The notes beneath the pieces are model-generated. The model had not been told where the DNA came from, searched no databases, and saw only the letters and a list, made by a program, of their open reading frames with translations. Position numbers and translations under genes: made by a program. 64,000 nt of DNA, from contig OY979716.1 in assembly GCA_963855995.1 (NCBI GenBank), forward strand, positions 22,682,283 to 22,746,282, in the 5' to 3' direction. Every line of letters starts with the position of its first letter. Position 1 is the first letter of the stretch. Shown here one piece after another: positions 24,080 to 36,913 of this stretch. Origin of the DNA: Muricea muricata. Taxonomy: Eukaryota > Cnidaria > Anthozoa > Malacalcyonacea > Plexauridae.

Positions 24080-24835
24080 TTTAAATGACAATAAAATGGA
24101 ACTAAATGCAAAGAAAACTAAGGATATGTGGATATGCTTCCGTAAAGCGATGCGTGAACCTCCCAAATTAATGATAGGTAACAATGAAATCGAGAGAGTT
24201 GAAAATTTCAAATTTCTAGCGTTTGGCAACAAAATAACCTAAAATAGAACCGATGCATGTCTTCGAGATTATCCGTAAAGCTAACAAGAATCTCTACCAT
24301 CTGAGAGAATGCAGACGATCGAAACTTCTTGTTGAAGTCGGACTTACGACCTATATCTCCAAAACTAGACCAATATTGGAGTATGCGTCACCGGTGTGGG
24401 GAGGCCTCCCTAAATATTTGGAGAAGGAAATTGAACAGGTGCAGATAAGAAGCATGAAAATCATTGGCCTTCCTAAAGATCATCTTCCCTCGCTTAAAGG
24501 AAGAAGTGATGAAGCCACCAGGAGGGAACTTCAAAAGATACAAAGAGACTCTGATCATCCATGTTTTAAATTATTACCAACAACCAAAACTCATAAATAT
24601 AATTTAAGAAATCAGGATAATGACTTGAATATGATCATATCGGGAACTGATCGGCATAAGAACTCTTTTGTTCCAAGAGCATGCCGTTACTGAACTGTAC
24701 ATTTAATGTAGGTTAACGTTTTAATAGATATATTTTTATATAAGTATGAGTAATTAACCAAATATTATTGTAAATCCATTGTACTTTTAATGCTTTAGAT
24801 GGACCTCAAATAAAATATTAAAATGCACTTTAGGA
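24080..24835 (+). mobile_element. LINE 3' fragment (RT C-terminus and 3' UTR)
   Basis: The coding part begins MELNAKKTKDMWICF (about 24097-24140) and continues after a frame break with HVFEIIRKANKNLYHLREC and RPILEYASPVWGGLP. The open frame ends at 24693. This is the region downstream of RT motif C in CR1/L2 elements. An AT-rich 3' UTR follows. It is 5'-truncated. Confidence 0.8.
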
Positions 24836-26345
24836 GCATGAAATAAGTTATTTATGTTATGCCTTGATCCGATTAATAAATACTCAGTTTTGACAAGATT
24901 TAATGATAATTATTTGCTATAAGCCATTGTTTGATATTTGCAAGATCCTGATTGATGGCCACCTCAGCACCAAGAACTGATTCACTAGAAGCAGTTAATG
25001 TAGTATCGTTTATATAGATTAAAAATAGAAGTGGACCAAGAATCGAACCTTGAGGAACTCCACACGTAACTGTTTTTGAACAGGACAATACGCCATTTAC
25101 TCAGTACATCTGAGTTCTGTCTGTTAGGTAATTTCTTAAAAGATTCAACATAAAAGATCCCATGCCATACCTTTCTTTAATGGAATATCGTGATTATATT
25201 TATCGTATCAAAAGCTTTTTGTAAGTCTGGAAATATATACTGCAATATTAATTTTATCACGGTCTATATTTAAAAACCATTCATTTGTGCTATCTAAAAG
25301 GGTTGATGCGTGAAAGGGTTGTTGAGTGGAGTGAAGCTGTCTAAAGCCAAATTGACGATCAGATAGCAAATTGTTTGAAACAAAATAATCATATAACTGT
25401 TCATATACTAATTTTTCGAAGACTTTACTAATAGTAGATAAAATGGAAACAGGGCGATAATTATTAAACAAGTTTCGTAGACCACTTTTATGTAAGAGAA
25501 TTACTCTTGCTACTTTCCAATCAAAAGTAAGTGTCTCACTATAGATTGCTGTATTGAAAATCTTAGTTAAAGAATCAGAAATTACTGGAGCCGCAATACG
25601 AAATATTTTGGCTGGAATTTTATGGATTCCAGTGGATTGATAAGGATTTAAAGACCGAAGCAATCCAACAACTTTTACCACAGAAATATCTAGGAATTTA
25701 AAAACGTTTTTCGTTTTTGTTGTTGTTAATAATCCATAAAATTCGCGTCACTGTTTTCAATGGTGTTGGCAATATTAGGTCCAATTCTATTGACTTGACC
25801 GCTTTGAGAATTGATGCAATTTATTTCAGAGCTGCACTCTTGTTTGCGATTTAGGATTTTGTTAGCAGTTTTCCAAGCTTGCTTAGGATTGTTTTTGACA
25901 CTCACAAATTGTCTTTTATAATATGCTGATTTAGCTTCTCTTAATCAATGCTTGCGTTAAACGATTTCTGGATAACTTATCTGCGTTCCAGTAATATGCC
26001 GAATTATTTTTTATAGCAAAAAGTTTGAGGCGATCTCGTTCACGTATTTGCAATTTAATTGAGCTGGTGAGCCAAGGCACGTTGGATTTATTTCATACGT
26101 TTTTTATTCTGATAGGTGCATGTTCGTTGAGAACTCTTGAAAAAAGCGTTTCCATGTTTCGCACTTCTTGTCAACACTAAAATCGCCATCACATAGATCC
26201 CACCTTTGATCTTGTAAGTCATTTATGAAGCCTTCAGCATTGAAATGTTTAAAGCTTCGAATTTCAATTTTCTTATTGCGAATTTGATTAAGATGAACAT
26301 TAATTTTACGAATATTTAAGACCAAATAGTGGTCGAAATATATTT
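24836..26345 (-). mobile_element. 5'-truncated CR1/L2-like LINE
   Basis: Minus strand: the endonuclease end DHYLVLNIRKI (about 26300-26340), linker EIRSFKHFNAEGFINDL (about 26210-26275), RT start NNYRPVSILSTISKVFEK (about 25420-25480), and GVPQGSILGPLLFLIYIND (about 25015-25070). Stops and frame changes occur throughout. The 5' break inside the endonuclease at about 26345 abuts the gag-like remnant. It ends tail-to-tail with the plus-strand LINE fragment ending at 24835. Confidence 0.8.
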
Positions 26346-28180
26346 GTTATATCACAATTTCGTTTCGTTAGGCAAGGGAGATTACCCTTCACGTAAAATA
26401 CATCATCAGTCTGATGTACATTTAAACTAAAATCAATATCTACAAGCTCAGGGTGTATACTGGTTTCCCTAGAAAATTGGGAATTATCAAACTTCTAATC
26501 ATGCTCTTCCACTTAATCAATGTTTTAACTGGTACATCATTGAACTGGGTAGAGGTAGGTCATTATCATCCGTATCATTACTAAACATTTCGAAATCTTT
26601 ATTTTCGCTATGTTCCTTTAAAATTTGTGCTTCTCTAATAAAGAAGCGGCAGTTAGTTTCACGACCCTGCATGGAATGGGTTGTTACAGGCATGCTTTAG
26701 TTGAGGAACGAATGTGTGTTAATTATGCGCAGGACTAACGTGTGGATTATACTATTGTGGCCTGTTGGGACGGACATGCAAAGGATACTGAGAAACAAGC
26801 ATAGGCTGACGCTGCATGTTGCCAGTTCAACAATTACGGGCAATATGGCCAACCTTATCACACTTGTTACATATAGGAAAACCATCTGTTGTTCGACGGT
26901 TACGAAATGACCGCACACCAGAGTTTGATGAGCGGCTAGTAGGACTTAAGAATTGAGTTTGTCTCCGTACCTCATCCCGAATTAATTTTTCGGTATGGTC
27001 TGAGTCATGCCTAAGTTTGGGTGGTGAGGACTGGTGTCAATAGTATGGCGCGTGGCTGTTGTTGTGTGCTTCATGACTTGATTGTGGTATCTTTGATTCT
27101 AAGGGCCTGTTCAAACGGATGCAACATTGTTGGACCAACAACACGCAACAATGTTGAAGCACGTTAATAAAGCGCTTCCTTAGCGTATTGCTTGACATTC
27201 CAAGGCAATCAATTGTTGTTGAGAATTTTTACCTTAAAATAACTGAGATTGATATAGCACAAAGCACTATTTGAAAAGTGTTGGATGATGTTGGTCCAAC
27301 AATGTTGCATCCGTTTGAACAGGCCCTAAGTAATTATTATAAGCTGCCAGATTTGGTGCCACATTTTGATGTGTATTACTCGTAAGTGTCTCCAAGCTTT
27401 TGATGACAGAGTGAAGCTGCGACTCAAGTTTAAAGACAATCTAGGGGTGCTTATTGATACAGACTCTTTAAGATCAGCCAGGTTCTCTACTGTAGTTCTG
27501 CCAAGGTTTTTGGTTGCCCTAAAATCACATGGCTTTTTAAATCTGCGTGTAAGCCCTGAATGATATAATGCATTGCCCTCGTTTTCACAGCCACCGTATG
27601 TCTGCTGCATAAATGCATAATTGGATACAGATTTCGTTTCCTGTTGTTTCCGGTGTCTAAAGTAGTCTAGACTCGTTTTATTCTGTAGATAGAGAGGTAA
27701 AAAGCTTGAAAATTGTTAAGCTAGAATCCCACCCACAAAATTTAGAAAACAGCTCAATGTGGCCGAGAAAGTTGTTACATCATCCGTGGGTTAACCTTAC
27801 AAGGGTGGAGGGTGAAAAACAGGGAACACTTGTAAAGAGTTCTTGTTATTAGCGTTGCCAGTTGAGTTCTTTGTTGTTCCTGTAATGTCAGAAAGTCAGT
27901 TTGTGTGCGTATACCTTTTCCAGTCTTTTCAACATGACTCGTGACTTTGCTTATTTCTCTTTGTAGATCTCTCTATAGCATTTAACAATTCGGGCAGTTT
28001 ATTTATAAGCTCAGTCCGCTCAGCCAAACCCACGCTAGTTTGGCCTTCAGACTGCCCCAATGAACTATCGGCACGACTACAACTACAGGTAACTGGACCG
28101 GATACAACGAAATGTTTGCATAACTATGGTGCGCAATATAACTTAATGTCTGCAGTTTACACAAAACGGGACTAGAAGCA
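26346..28180 (-). mobile_element. Gag-like remnant with a zinc knuckle
   Basis: Pieces of one coding region are readable on the minus strand: GLAERTELINKLPELLNAIE (about 27960-28030), LADLKESVSIS (about 27440-27480) and a CCHC zinc knuckle CNKCDKVGHIARNC (26830-26871; C-x2-C-x4-H-x4-C, the nucleic-acid-binding motif of retroelement Gag). An acidic tail follows (ENKDFEMFSNDTDDNDLPLP, near 26560-26620). Several stops. A Harbinger-type MITE is inserted at 27103-27326. No protease or RT could be joined to it, so the element class is open. Confidence 0.55.
27103..27326. mobile_element. PIF/Harbinger-type MITE (224 bp)
   Basis: Terminal inverted repeats GGGCCTGTTCAAACGGATGC at the left and its reverse complement at the right, extending to ACATTGTTGG. 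A TAA target duplication lies on both sides (27100-27102 and 27327-27329), the TWA duplication typical of PIF/Harbinger. No ORF. Confidence 0.88.
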
Positions 28181-28660
28181 TACAACGGGAAACAACGTAT
28201 TATATGGACAGCACAAATAAAATCTATTAGACTCGCAATAATTCATTCAATAAGGAACAAAAGGGGGAAGAAAATATTTGTTTACTGACGCAACACGTGA
28301 TTCGTAGTCAATTTCTAGCCATGACCAAATCGGGAGTAAATATCTCGTACCTGAAGTCGGAATTAATACTGTCCATTACTTAATAGTGGCTTCGTGTCTT
28401 CGTTCAAATTCCAATATCCAAACAATCTATTGACATCCAAGTGCTAGTCTGATCTTCCGCCTTTGTTTACTTTTTTGCCGTCTTTGCCCGCATCCTCCAT
28501 CAATGTTAAACGACTTTTTTCACGGCAAAACCCGGACCTCAAATTGACCAATCAGATTGCGCCATACGGCAAAACATTCGCTTGCCATTTAATACTAATA
28601 ATTAATTATAGTTTCGTTTGGCATAGTGTTAACGCAAATAATCTCGTATAACATAATAAT
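28181..28660. other. No recognisable gene
   Basis: Short gene-free stretch downstream of the minus-strand TPR-like gene. No repeat was recognised. Confidence 0.4.
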
Positions 28661-30705
28661 TCAGTCCAAAAATTTCGAACTGAATACCTCACTTCCACTT
28701 TCTGAAGTTTCACTCTCACAACAACTCGAATTGCTACTAATTTGTTCTACAAAAGAGTTTTCTTCGACAATGTCAATTTTCTCATTCATAAGACGATTGA
28801 TATCTTCCATACGCTGAAAGAGAATAAAAAGTACAAGAAAATACTGGAAACTAACTCGATTTAAAAAAGACAATTATATCACTTTCAAGAGGTCCAGCGA
28901 GGCGTCATACTGGCGTTCTTAAAGTTGTATTTCCATCCACACCGTATCTACGTGTAGGCGGCGGTTTTATTTTTATTTTATTTTTGTTTTACAAGATTCG
29001 CCATACATTAGAATAACAATAAATCATTAAGCAACATAATTTTAAACAAATATAACACACAATGGCCGGAATGACCACGGAGTAGCAGACAAAGTGAATG
29101 AATATTACTATTCTATGACTAAAAAAATTATGACCTATGCTTATAAGAAAGTGGAACAATCGACCTCGCCTAAGTGTATAAGTTTCCAGCGCTAAAAGTC
29201 AACGGTGCGCTTGTAAACCAAACCGGTTTACTGATTAGTGATGATTCACGATCTACTACGGTATCGATTGAGCTACCCACAAGTTACCTACTGTTTAATT
29301 ATTGCTTTACTCGGAAACTGTTATAATGTACATTTTTTACTCGTAAAATGTATATTGTCTACCTCATGCAATCCTCAAATTCCATCGAAAAAATTAGCGC
29401 ACCATTCAAAAATCATTGGTTTTAGCAAGTATAAATTTTGTAGAAGAAAGCATACGAAGTTAGATCAAACTAAAAGCACCGCCCCTCTCCCGATAATACC
29501 TGTGCTATTTTTGGTGCTTCTTTTCCATATCCAAATTCAATTGCCTCATCAAGAGACTTCTTCAACAATTCCATCGCATCTTCAAACTTGCCTTGCCTGT
29601 AATACAGATCACTTTCCACCAATTGAAACTGAATCTTGGACCCACGTGGTATATTGCTCAGGAGATCACGCTTTATTGTCCCGAGGCACTCCGCGGCGAG
29701 GCGAATAGAATCTTTCGTCACAATTCGATCGCGCCGTCCAAACGATGAAGTGGAATCTAAGAGAACTCTTGCACTTTTAATCATAGCGTAAAGTCGTTGT
29801 TTGTCGCTCACGCGCTGTCGCGAATCTTGAACACTGATTTCGCCCATTTTCTGGAAATTGGTTAAAGCAAGTGCTTTTACCTGCTCGTCTGGCTTAGCCG
29901 ATATTCCAAGAAATTCACCAAGATAAGAACCTTTTAATTCATGTAATTGTGCGAATTCTTCCAAACTGTAGCCCGACTCAAAAGATTGCTCAGCTAGGTC
30001 CAAATATTTTTTCGTTTTTCCTAACTTCCGTTTTGTCCGAGACAGCGAACTCATAATGAGCCAGACTTGTGCATGGAAAAGCGGTGGGAAACGCGTGTGC
30101 TCCGCGACTTCGTGAGCTTCACGCGCGAGTTTTTTAGTCTTGTTCAAGTCGTTTCTATAAAGTGCACATCGTGCTTGCTCTATTTTGACGCCCGCGACAA
30201 TATCGAAGTCTTTCTCTTTGAGATATTGCTCCACCATTTTGTTGGCATATGTGTCGAATTCTTCGAAGTCACCGTTGTCTTCGCATTGTATAAGTTTTGC
30301 CTTGATGTTCTCGTAAGTTGAACTTGGAGTATAAATGACTTTGGTCGGCCCAAGGAATAAATTTTGCGGAAACGATAAAAGTTTCGTGAAAAGTTCCAAA
30401 GTTACACTAGTATTGTCATCCATAAAAAGCCTTTTAAAAACTTTCTTAAGATGATCTGTTTCGTCTTCTCCGTTCTCCGACGAGCCGCCAGCCTCGTTTT
30501 CATTTTGGAGGTCTATGATGCCCCCGCGTTTATTGGTGTCAGCAATATCTTCTGTCAAATCACGGCCATCTCTGCTACGTAACTTTTTAAGTGCTGTTGG
30601 GAATAAATTCAACAAATAGTTTAAAAATTCTTGAAAATTGCTTGATTCGTCCAAGTCTGCTTCAAAAGGTGTTATTGCGGCAACCTGTTTATATTCAAGC
30701 GCCAT
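28661..30705 (-). CDS. TPR-like protein, gene 1 (two exons)
   Basis: Exon 1 is 30705-29500 (402 codons), the intron 29499-28814 (donor GTATTA, acceptor CTTTCAG) and exon 2 28813-28661 (50 codons plus TGA), both phase 0. The protein is 452 aa. Residues about 1-45 form a helical segment and about 50-85 an acidic, disordered-looking linker. Residues about 125-400 are paired helices of TPR type, the clearest being LVESDLYYRQGKFEDAMELL near 360-380. The Ser/Glu-rich tail ends SSKFLD. There is no signal peptide or membrane segment, so it is likely cytoplasmic and protein-binding. I do not recognise the N-terminal region. Start: ATG at 30703-30705, preceded directly by TTTAG, so a 5' UTR exon may splice just before it. 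It is paralogous to gene 2. Confidence 0.8.
28958..29100 (-). mobile_element. Possible LINE 3' end inside the gene 1 intron
   Basis: The reverse complement ends in TCTTGTAAAACAAAAATAAA and an A/T-rich tail, which resembles 3' ends of cnidarian LINEs. No coding part is attached. Confidence 0.3.
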
Positions 30706-31232
30706 GCTAAACCAGCGAAATATCTCGATGCTTCTTCAACTGTAAGAGAATGGACAATGCCCATTATACTAAAGCAAAATCTTCTAGCGCATCTTCATAC
30801 GTGCGTAGGATGTAGTGGTTCAAATGTGACTGAGCTTGTTCGCGTGTATAAATATAACATGCATATTTGAAAACTTCGCAATGTTATATTCTCCGTATAT
30901 TTCGCAGCCTTGCAAATTTTATAGTTTTGATAAATTTAAGGGGAGATAAATTAGTCATGATTTTTTAGCATTTGACTCCACAAAGAGCCTCGTGGAATTC
31001 TGTTTTTTTTTGTTCGAACTAAAAGGATATTTGTGGAAGAATGTAAATTACTCTGAGCCACTGAGTATTTTAATAAATAACAGAACAATAGTAACTGCGA
31101 AAACAGTAAACATGATTGAATTGCTTATTCTTCGTTTCGATTAAATTATAGTCTTTCAGGATGAATCAAGTTATTACATATCTGTTGGTATATATACACA
31201 CAAGATGAAAAGATATAGATAGTCAATAGTTA

Positions 31233-31448
31233 AATATTATTAGTTGTTTAGAAGCTTTGGTCCGGTGATTAAGATTATGTTTCAGTCTGTGTATTGCAAT
31301 TGATTCTTTGAACAATGATAATGGCCACTAATAATAATTGATAGATCTGACCAATGGTCGTTACTTTTTAAAAAGAATCATTTCCAATACGCAGACTGAA
31401 ACATAATCTCAATCACAGAACCAAAGCTCTCAAAGAACTAATAATATT
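31233..31448. mobile_element. Foldback (MITE-like) element, 216 bp
   Basis: AATATTATTAG...AAGCTTTGGT at the left pairs with ACCAAAGCT...CTAATAATATT at the right. The arms are about 75 bp and roughly 85-90% matched by eye. A GATTATGTTTCAGTCTG core is well conserved in both. No ORF and no clear target duplication. Confidence 0.7.
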
Positions 31449-32801
31449 TTACTAATGACCTTATGTAGGTATAGTTGTTCTACAATTTCTTTACTTGTTA
31501 CTTGTAACCCAGGAGGTTATGTGATTACACCAATTATGTGAAATAATTTGATTCATTCCTGGAGATGGCAATAATGTAGTGGAAACGAAAAATAAACAAT
31601 CTTCGAACATGTTTATATTTTTTGAAGTTAATTTATTATTGTTTTGTATGCTTCCTTTGAACCTAAGTCTAATCGAACTAAAGGCTTTGCGATGCTGGAG
31701 CACTGACTGCACTGTTGCGTGCAGCAAGCATATTATTTTAAGCCACACAACATCAAGCTTGAGTTAGGTGTACTTAGGAACAACCTCGTTCCCAGGGCAT
31801 TTCCCTTGGTTGGAAATTGGGGGAATAGCCCTGCGATCGGCTTGTGGGTTCTTGGTTCTGATTGGTTACTGGATCGAGCTTATTCATTTATGCTTTTTCT
31901 GACAAATATATTAGATGAAATACGTCTATTGTTCAAAACTGTAAATAGGTCTTCAATTATAGTGATTAATAAGCTGACAAACAACCAGCACTATATTTTT
32001 AGCTCTCTTGGCAAGAGAAGAAAAATAAGTAACCTCTGAAATCATGTGGGTAAAACTCCAATCATGTCATTACCCTTTAAAATGTACGCCAAGCCCTTTC
32101 TGAAAAGGCTTTAAATTTAAGGATGGAAATATAGCCTTATTTAATCCACATAAACACACCACTTTGAAAATTATTAAGTTTAATGATAATTTCTGTCAAT
32201 TTGAAATACCCAAGAGATTTGGATATTTTGGAATGACGTGACCGGCTGATAGCATGGCTATTTCCCCGAACAAGGGAAATGCCCTGAGAAGGATTTTACA
32301 CTTGCAAACAGAAAAATAAGGAACCTTAAGAGGTTAAGTCACATCATGTCACTAAAATAACAATGACATTTCCCGTTATAAAAATTCAGAGAAGATAGAC
32401 TCATGCTAACCTGGTACTAATTCTAATCATTCCAGCAAAAAACACATATTTATCCTCTAAGGTAGATGATTACTCATGAACAAGTGAAAAACATGCTTTT
32501 TCCACTCTCACCTAATCTGTGGCTGTTAATTGGTGCGATTTATTTCTTGGTAATTTTGTTGCTCAAGGTGCTCTTGCATATCTGCTTCGCGTAACACAGT
32601 TTGACCTTTTTCTTGTTGATAAAGTTTTCTAAAGTTTTTTAAAGTTTTTCTTGTTTCGCATTGTCTTAACAGTGTAAAAGCAAGCACAATTTTTCAGGCT
32701 GGTTATATTTAAAAAAACCCATTCATTTGCATTTTAGAACTAAATTAGTCATAGTTACAGCACTAGTAAAACGGTTTAGTAAAAACATAATTCTTCCTAG
32801 A

Positions 32802-32900
32802 CCTAGTGTTTGTAATTGCTAATATTAGAATTTTTTAAAAATTTTAGCAGCTGCTCCGTCTGCCTTGAAATTTCTAATATTAGCAATTACAAACACTAGG
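32802..32900. mobile_element. Small foldback, 29-bp perfect arms
   Basis: CCTAGTGTTTGTAATTGC through ATATTAGAA is repeated as an exact reverse complement ending CACTAGG, around a 41-bp centre. Confidence 0.8.
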
Positions 32901-34782
32901 AAGTTAGGAAATATACTGCCGTTTTAAAGTGGGACATAACTTATAGCACATTTTAATACATAGCATTTGTAAATTCTGAACGTTCATTAGCTAAGACCCT
33001 TGTTGATATAACTTTATGTCAACACGGAAAGTTTCCCGCCACTATTCTGTTAAAGTTCTTTGTGTTATATTATCAGACAAATATAAAACATTTTTTCCGT
33101 GTTGATATACATTTTTATTTTTTTATTTGTGCACGACTAGTTATTTTGTAAATTCCTGCGACAAAAATGTGACTAAAACGAATCTTTCTTTCAGTTTCAC
33201 ATCAAAACAAGGTTGCGGTTTATATAAAAATTCTCATGAATATACACAGCCAAAAATATAAAAAAAAAACTTTAAACAGAAAATATATCGAAAACGTGTA
33301 ATTTATCTTAACTTAAATCTATTCTTTTATGAAGAATACCATAACCCGTTAATTTACTAAGTATACTTGTTAAGCTTTGTGGAAACACCACGTAAATTTA
33401 TTATTACAGAGCTTTCGATCCGTAAGCTCGGATCTTCATCAGTGCTACATATTGTATTCACCATGCAAACGCACAAGAAACTTAATTTACTAAGTTTATA
33501 AGGATATTTCTGAGCTTATAATATCGGCAAATAATTTTATTGTAAACAAAACATTTTCGGCAAAATATATTGGCATCGATACGCATATTTTAGCCATGTT
33601 TTTATCACAAAATGAACAGGAAGACAACAAATTTTGATAGATTTACCTTTTTTCTTGTGATGTGGAGCAAAAAAGCAGCAATTACATCAAAACTAAAGGG
33701 TTTTTGTCGCGTCTTCTTGGCTGTTTGGCAGCCATACTTGCAATAAAGTAAACACAACTGATCTCAGATAGTAGTTCGCAACACTGAAATTTCTTATGAT
33801 TTGAGCATCGCTTAGAAAAAATAAATAAATTATTTACCGTTTAGGTCGGTCTGTACTGGAAAAATATTTTGTGTCGGTCTTGGCCGTAGGCCGAGGGACG
33901 TTTTTGAGACCGAGACATATATACATCAACGCTGGTGAAAGTTGGAAAAACACAAACACACGCCTCCCCCAGAAAATTTTGAAAACTAGAACCCCGCAAA
34001 TGCTATTTCCTGCGTTTTGGCGTGTCAATTTTAAACAATTAATAATTGACTGCCAAAACCTCCAAAAAGATAGCAAAATTGGTTATTTATTCACATTACT
34101 TTCTTATGTTAGGCATTAATTTCCACCCATTTACTCAGCATGGCAAACCCTTTGCGCACGGCGAGTGTTGGATTTTTTACGAGTGGCAAATCTAACAGGA
34201 TACTGTAAGCCTGCCAGCGCTTTTTTAAATTTGAAAACTTCAATCAACTTTCTGCGCTAACTTTAAGTTTGAGCCGAAATTTACTGACACGGAAAACGCT
34301 ACAAACAATAATAAAATACTGTACTCAATGCAAAGTCTAAAATGCACATCAGTAAAATTAAAGTAAAAGTAAAATCCTGTGCATTAAACTGCATGTGCTT
34401 CTTCAATAACTGCGTGCTGTAACAAGGCTTTGTGTTTCAAAAATAGAAAGGGCAGAATGAGACAATCAGATAGCAAAAGCATTTTAAATTGAAGTCAATG
34501 CTCCTTTTTCATGCATCAATTGTTGGATGACTTCCATAATATTGAGCAGTTTCATACAACTTATGCAATACTTGATATATAGGCATCATAAAACAGCCGA
34601 CACACATGAATCTCAGTAAGTGCCATGGAGCAAGCATTGTAGAATGCTACATTGATTTTATACAGAACAATTATTATGCAGGAGCTTTTATCATTCATAT
34701 TCCAAGTACAAAGAACTAGTATTTGACTAACCATGAATTATCATGTCATTCCACACAATATCTCGTTTTTCGATTTTCCACT

Positions 34783-34975
34783 CGTGTTGATGTAACTGTA
34801 TATTAACACGTAAAAAGCTTTATATTTCTTAAATGTAAGGTCGTAGTTTGGTAGCGAGAAATCTGATAGATTGGTCTAGACAGATCTCAATTAACTTGAA
34901 AATGACAAAGAAGAAAAAAATTGAGTCAGTGAGAGTAATGACCAATGACGTAAAATGTAATGAAGAACAAATTCA
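34783..34975 (+). repeat. Upstream segment duplicated at 63787-63990
   Basis: From CACTCGTGTTGATGTAACTG through AATGTAATGAAGAAC, it closely matches the last 200 bp of the window in the same orientation. It lies 1.9-2.1 kb upstream of the gene 2 start codon. Confidence 0.85.
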
Positions 34976-35769
34976 CTGGTTGCAGCTGGGGTGAAAGTTA
35001 TTCCTAAAATCAGCCAAGTATGGTCAAAACAATGTTTTAATTACTCTGTAGAACGTCAAAATTACAAAATTGCCCCCGCAAGTGGGATGAAACTTTCCAG
35101 TAATTACAAACACAAGCCGAATTCGTCTCGCTTACTAGTCTGTCTCGTTATGTGGGCCAGCCCAGCTTCAATATAAACAGTCCCTTAGCAAGCGATAAGT
35201 ATAACGTCTCTTTTGCCTTAATTAGAGCTAGTCAACCAATAACTAACCAATATTTCTCCTTGCTTTAATACACGAAACGTGGACTGGTAAGTATAATTCC
35301 TTCGACATCAACGTCTACACGCTGTGGAGTTTACAAACGTTGGGTAGCAAGGCCATTTCGAACATATCCAGAGCAGCAAGCGAAACATGATTAGAATGAA
35401 AACTAAGCTAGAATGAATCGATCTTCTCTGAATTTTCATAACAGGAAATGTTATTCTTATTGTTGCAACATGACGTCACTTAACCTCTCCTTAATGTGCC
35501 TCATAATTATGCAAAATAATTATTTTTTGTTTACAAATGACATCATTCTCATGATATCAGAGGGAAAGTGATTTAAAATGTTGTCTTCGATCTGTGACTG
35601 AAAATTAATTGCTAAAGAAACTAACAGTGCTAGCCGAAGTTCGTATGATGTTTGGGTGAGCTATAAGAAGAGACATTTGCCGAACATTTCGCATAATTTT
35701 ATCAAAGGTAAGCACAAGGCACTTTACTGTAAGAATCCACCGGCCATATTCTGTCTCGCAAGCACATTA

Positions 35770-36349
35770 AACTATAATGAAAACAAAACTAATAACAGAA
35801 ATTAACAGAAAAAAAAGTAAAATATATAATGTGACAGGAAAGTTTAACTACTCATCAACTCTATGTGGAGAAGTTATGCAGAAATACACACAAAGTTTAG
35901 TGTGTTTTTCGCGATGATTCAGTAATTGAATTTAATAATATGCTTGAATAATAATATGGCGTCTTGTTCTTATGGCTTCAGTAAATAGGCAGAGAAATTA
36001 TGCATTTTAGATTTAAAACACGCATTATTTTTCGAATTCGGATCTGTAATCGACGTTCCTAGACAAATTAAGGTCATTTAATTGTAGAACAGGACAAACT
36101 GCTTAAATAACAATGAAGTTCAAAAGTCTATTTTCGGAACCCAAGTTTAACCCCCATGACCCTTGTTATTGTTGTGTGGCAGTACCACCAATTTAAATGA
36201 CTTACAGCTGTATTGCTGAACACTCCACATGTGATTGAAGACTGGACAATCTTGGCAATACAATAGTTACTTGAACTTGTCAAGGCTGCTACGTGTGCAA
36301 GTCTGATATGCTTGTTTTGAAATAATTTGCAATGAATACGCTCGAAAAA
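35770..36349 (+). repeat. Upstream segment duplicated at 61835-62406
   Basis: Direct repeat with the DNA upstream of the third TPR copy. Few substitutions and short indels. The match continues beyond the foldback insertion at 36350-36810 into the gene. Confidence 0.85.
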
Positions 36350-36810
36350 CATGCAGCTAGCGACAGGAATTGCGGCGGCCGCTCATTGGTCAATAAATAT
36401 AGTCCATTACGTAATCATGAATTAATTATATCACAGTGGACTTAGACGTAAGCGTACTGTTTTGCTATATTAAACTTTACTAGCGAAAGGTATTATATTT
36501 AAGACTATTATTCTCACTCACTGGGACTGTATCTACTTCACCAAATTTAGCTAATGAGGGAGCGCGTAGCGCGACAATCATTATTACTCGCCCTTCGGGC
36601 TCGCGCTTTAGCTAAATTTGGTGAAGTAGATATAGTCCCAGTGAGTGAGAATAGTCTTGAATATAATACCTTTTGCTAGTAAAGTTTAATATAGCAAAAC
36701 AATACGCTTACGTCTAAGTCCACTGTGATATAATTAATTTATGATACGTAATGGAACTATATTTATTGACCAATGAGCGGCCGCCGCAATTCCTGTCGCT
36801 AGCTGCATGT
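36350..36810. mobile_element. Long foldback element with 8-bp target duplication
   Basis: 461 bp, almost entirely palindromic: ACATGCAGCTAGCGACAGG at the left and its reverse complement at the right, arms about 200 bp and a GC-rich tip (GCCCTTCGGGCTCGCG, about 36591-36606). It is flanked by CTCGAAAA (36342-36349) and CTCGGAAA (36811-36818). The paralogous locus at about 62396-62412 reads through with a single copy, so that locus is the empty site. An 8-bp duplication fits hAT-type elements, but the ends are not diagnostic. It lies about 100 bp upstream of the gene 2 ATG. Confidence 0.9.
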
Positions 36811-36913
36811 CTCGGAAACTACATCGTGTGCACGTGGCCAGAACCGTCATTATTCATAACAATAAACGTTTACTGTACAACGAACATTGACAAAGATATC
36901 TTTCCGCTTTAGA

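Larger units (their letters stand above)
30706..36349. other. Intergenic region between divergent TPR-like genes
   Basis: This should contain both promoters. No third gene was recognised. It holds two foldbacks (31233-31448 and 32802-32900), a short foldback near 33015-33115 (CAACACGGAAAG...TCCGTGTTGA) and, toward gene 2, two segments that recur at 61.8-62.4 kb and 63.8-64.0 kb. Confidence 0.5.

Noticed and set aside
29238-30321. Open frames antisense to TPR-like gene 1
   Set aside because: The same shadows appear antisense to gene 2 (37289-37543, 37902-38375) and follow from conserved codons on the coding strand.
33400-33440. Penelope-like element signature (CTTTCGATCC...GGATCTTCATCAG; a related stretch near 52420)
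   Set aside because: Only a short motif. No reverse transcriptase or GIY-YIG endonuclease nearby.
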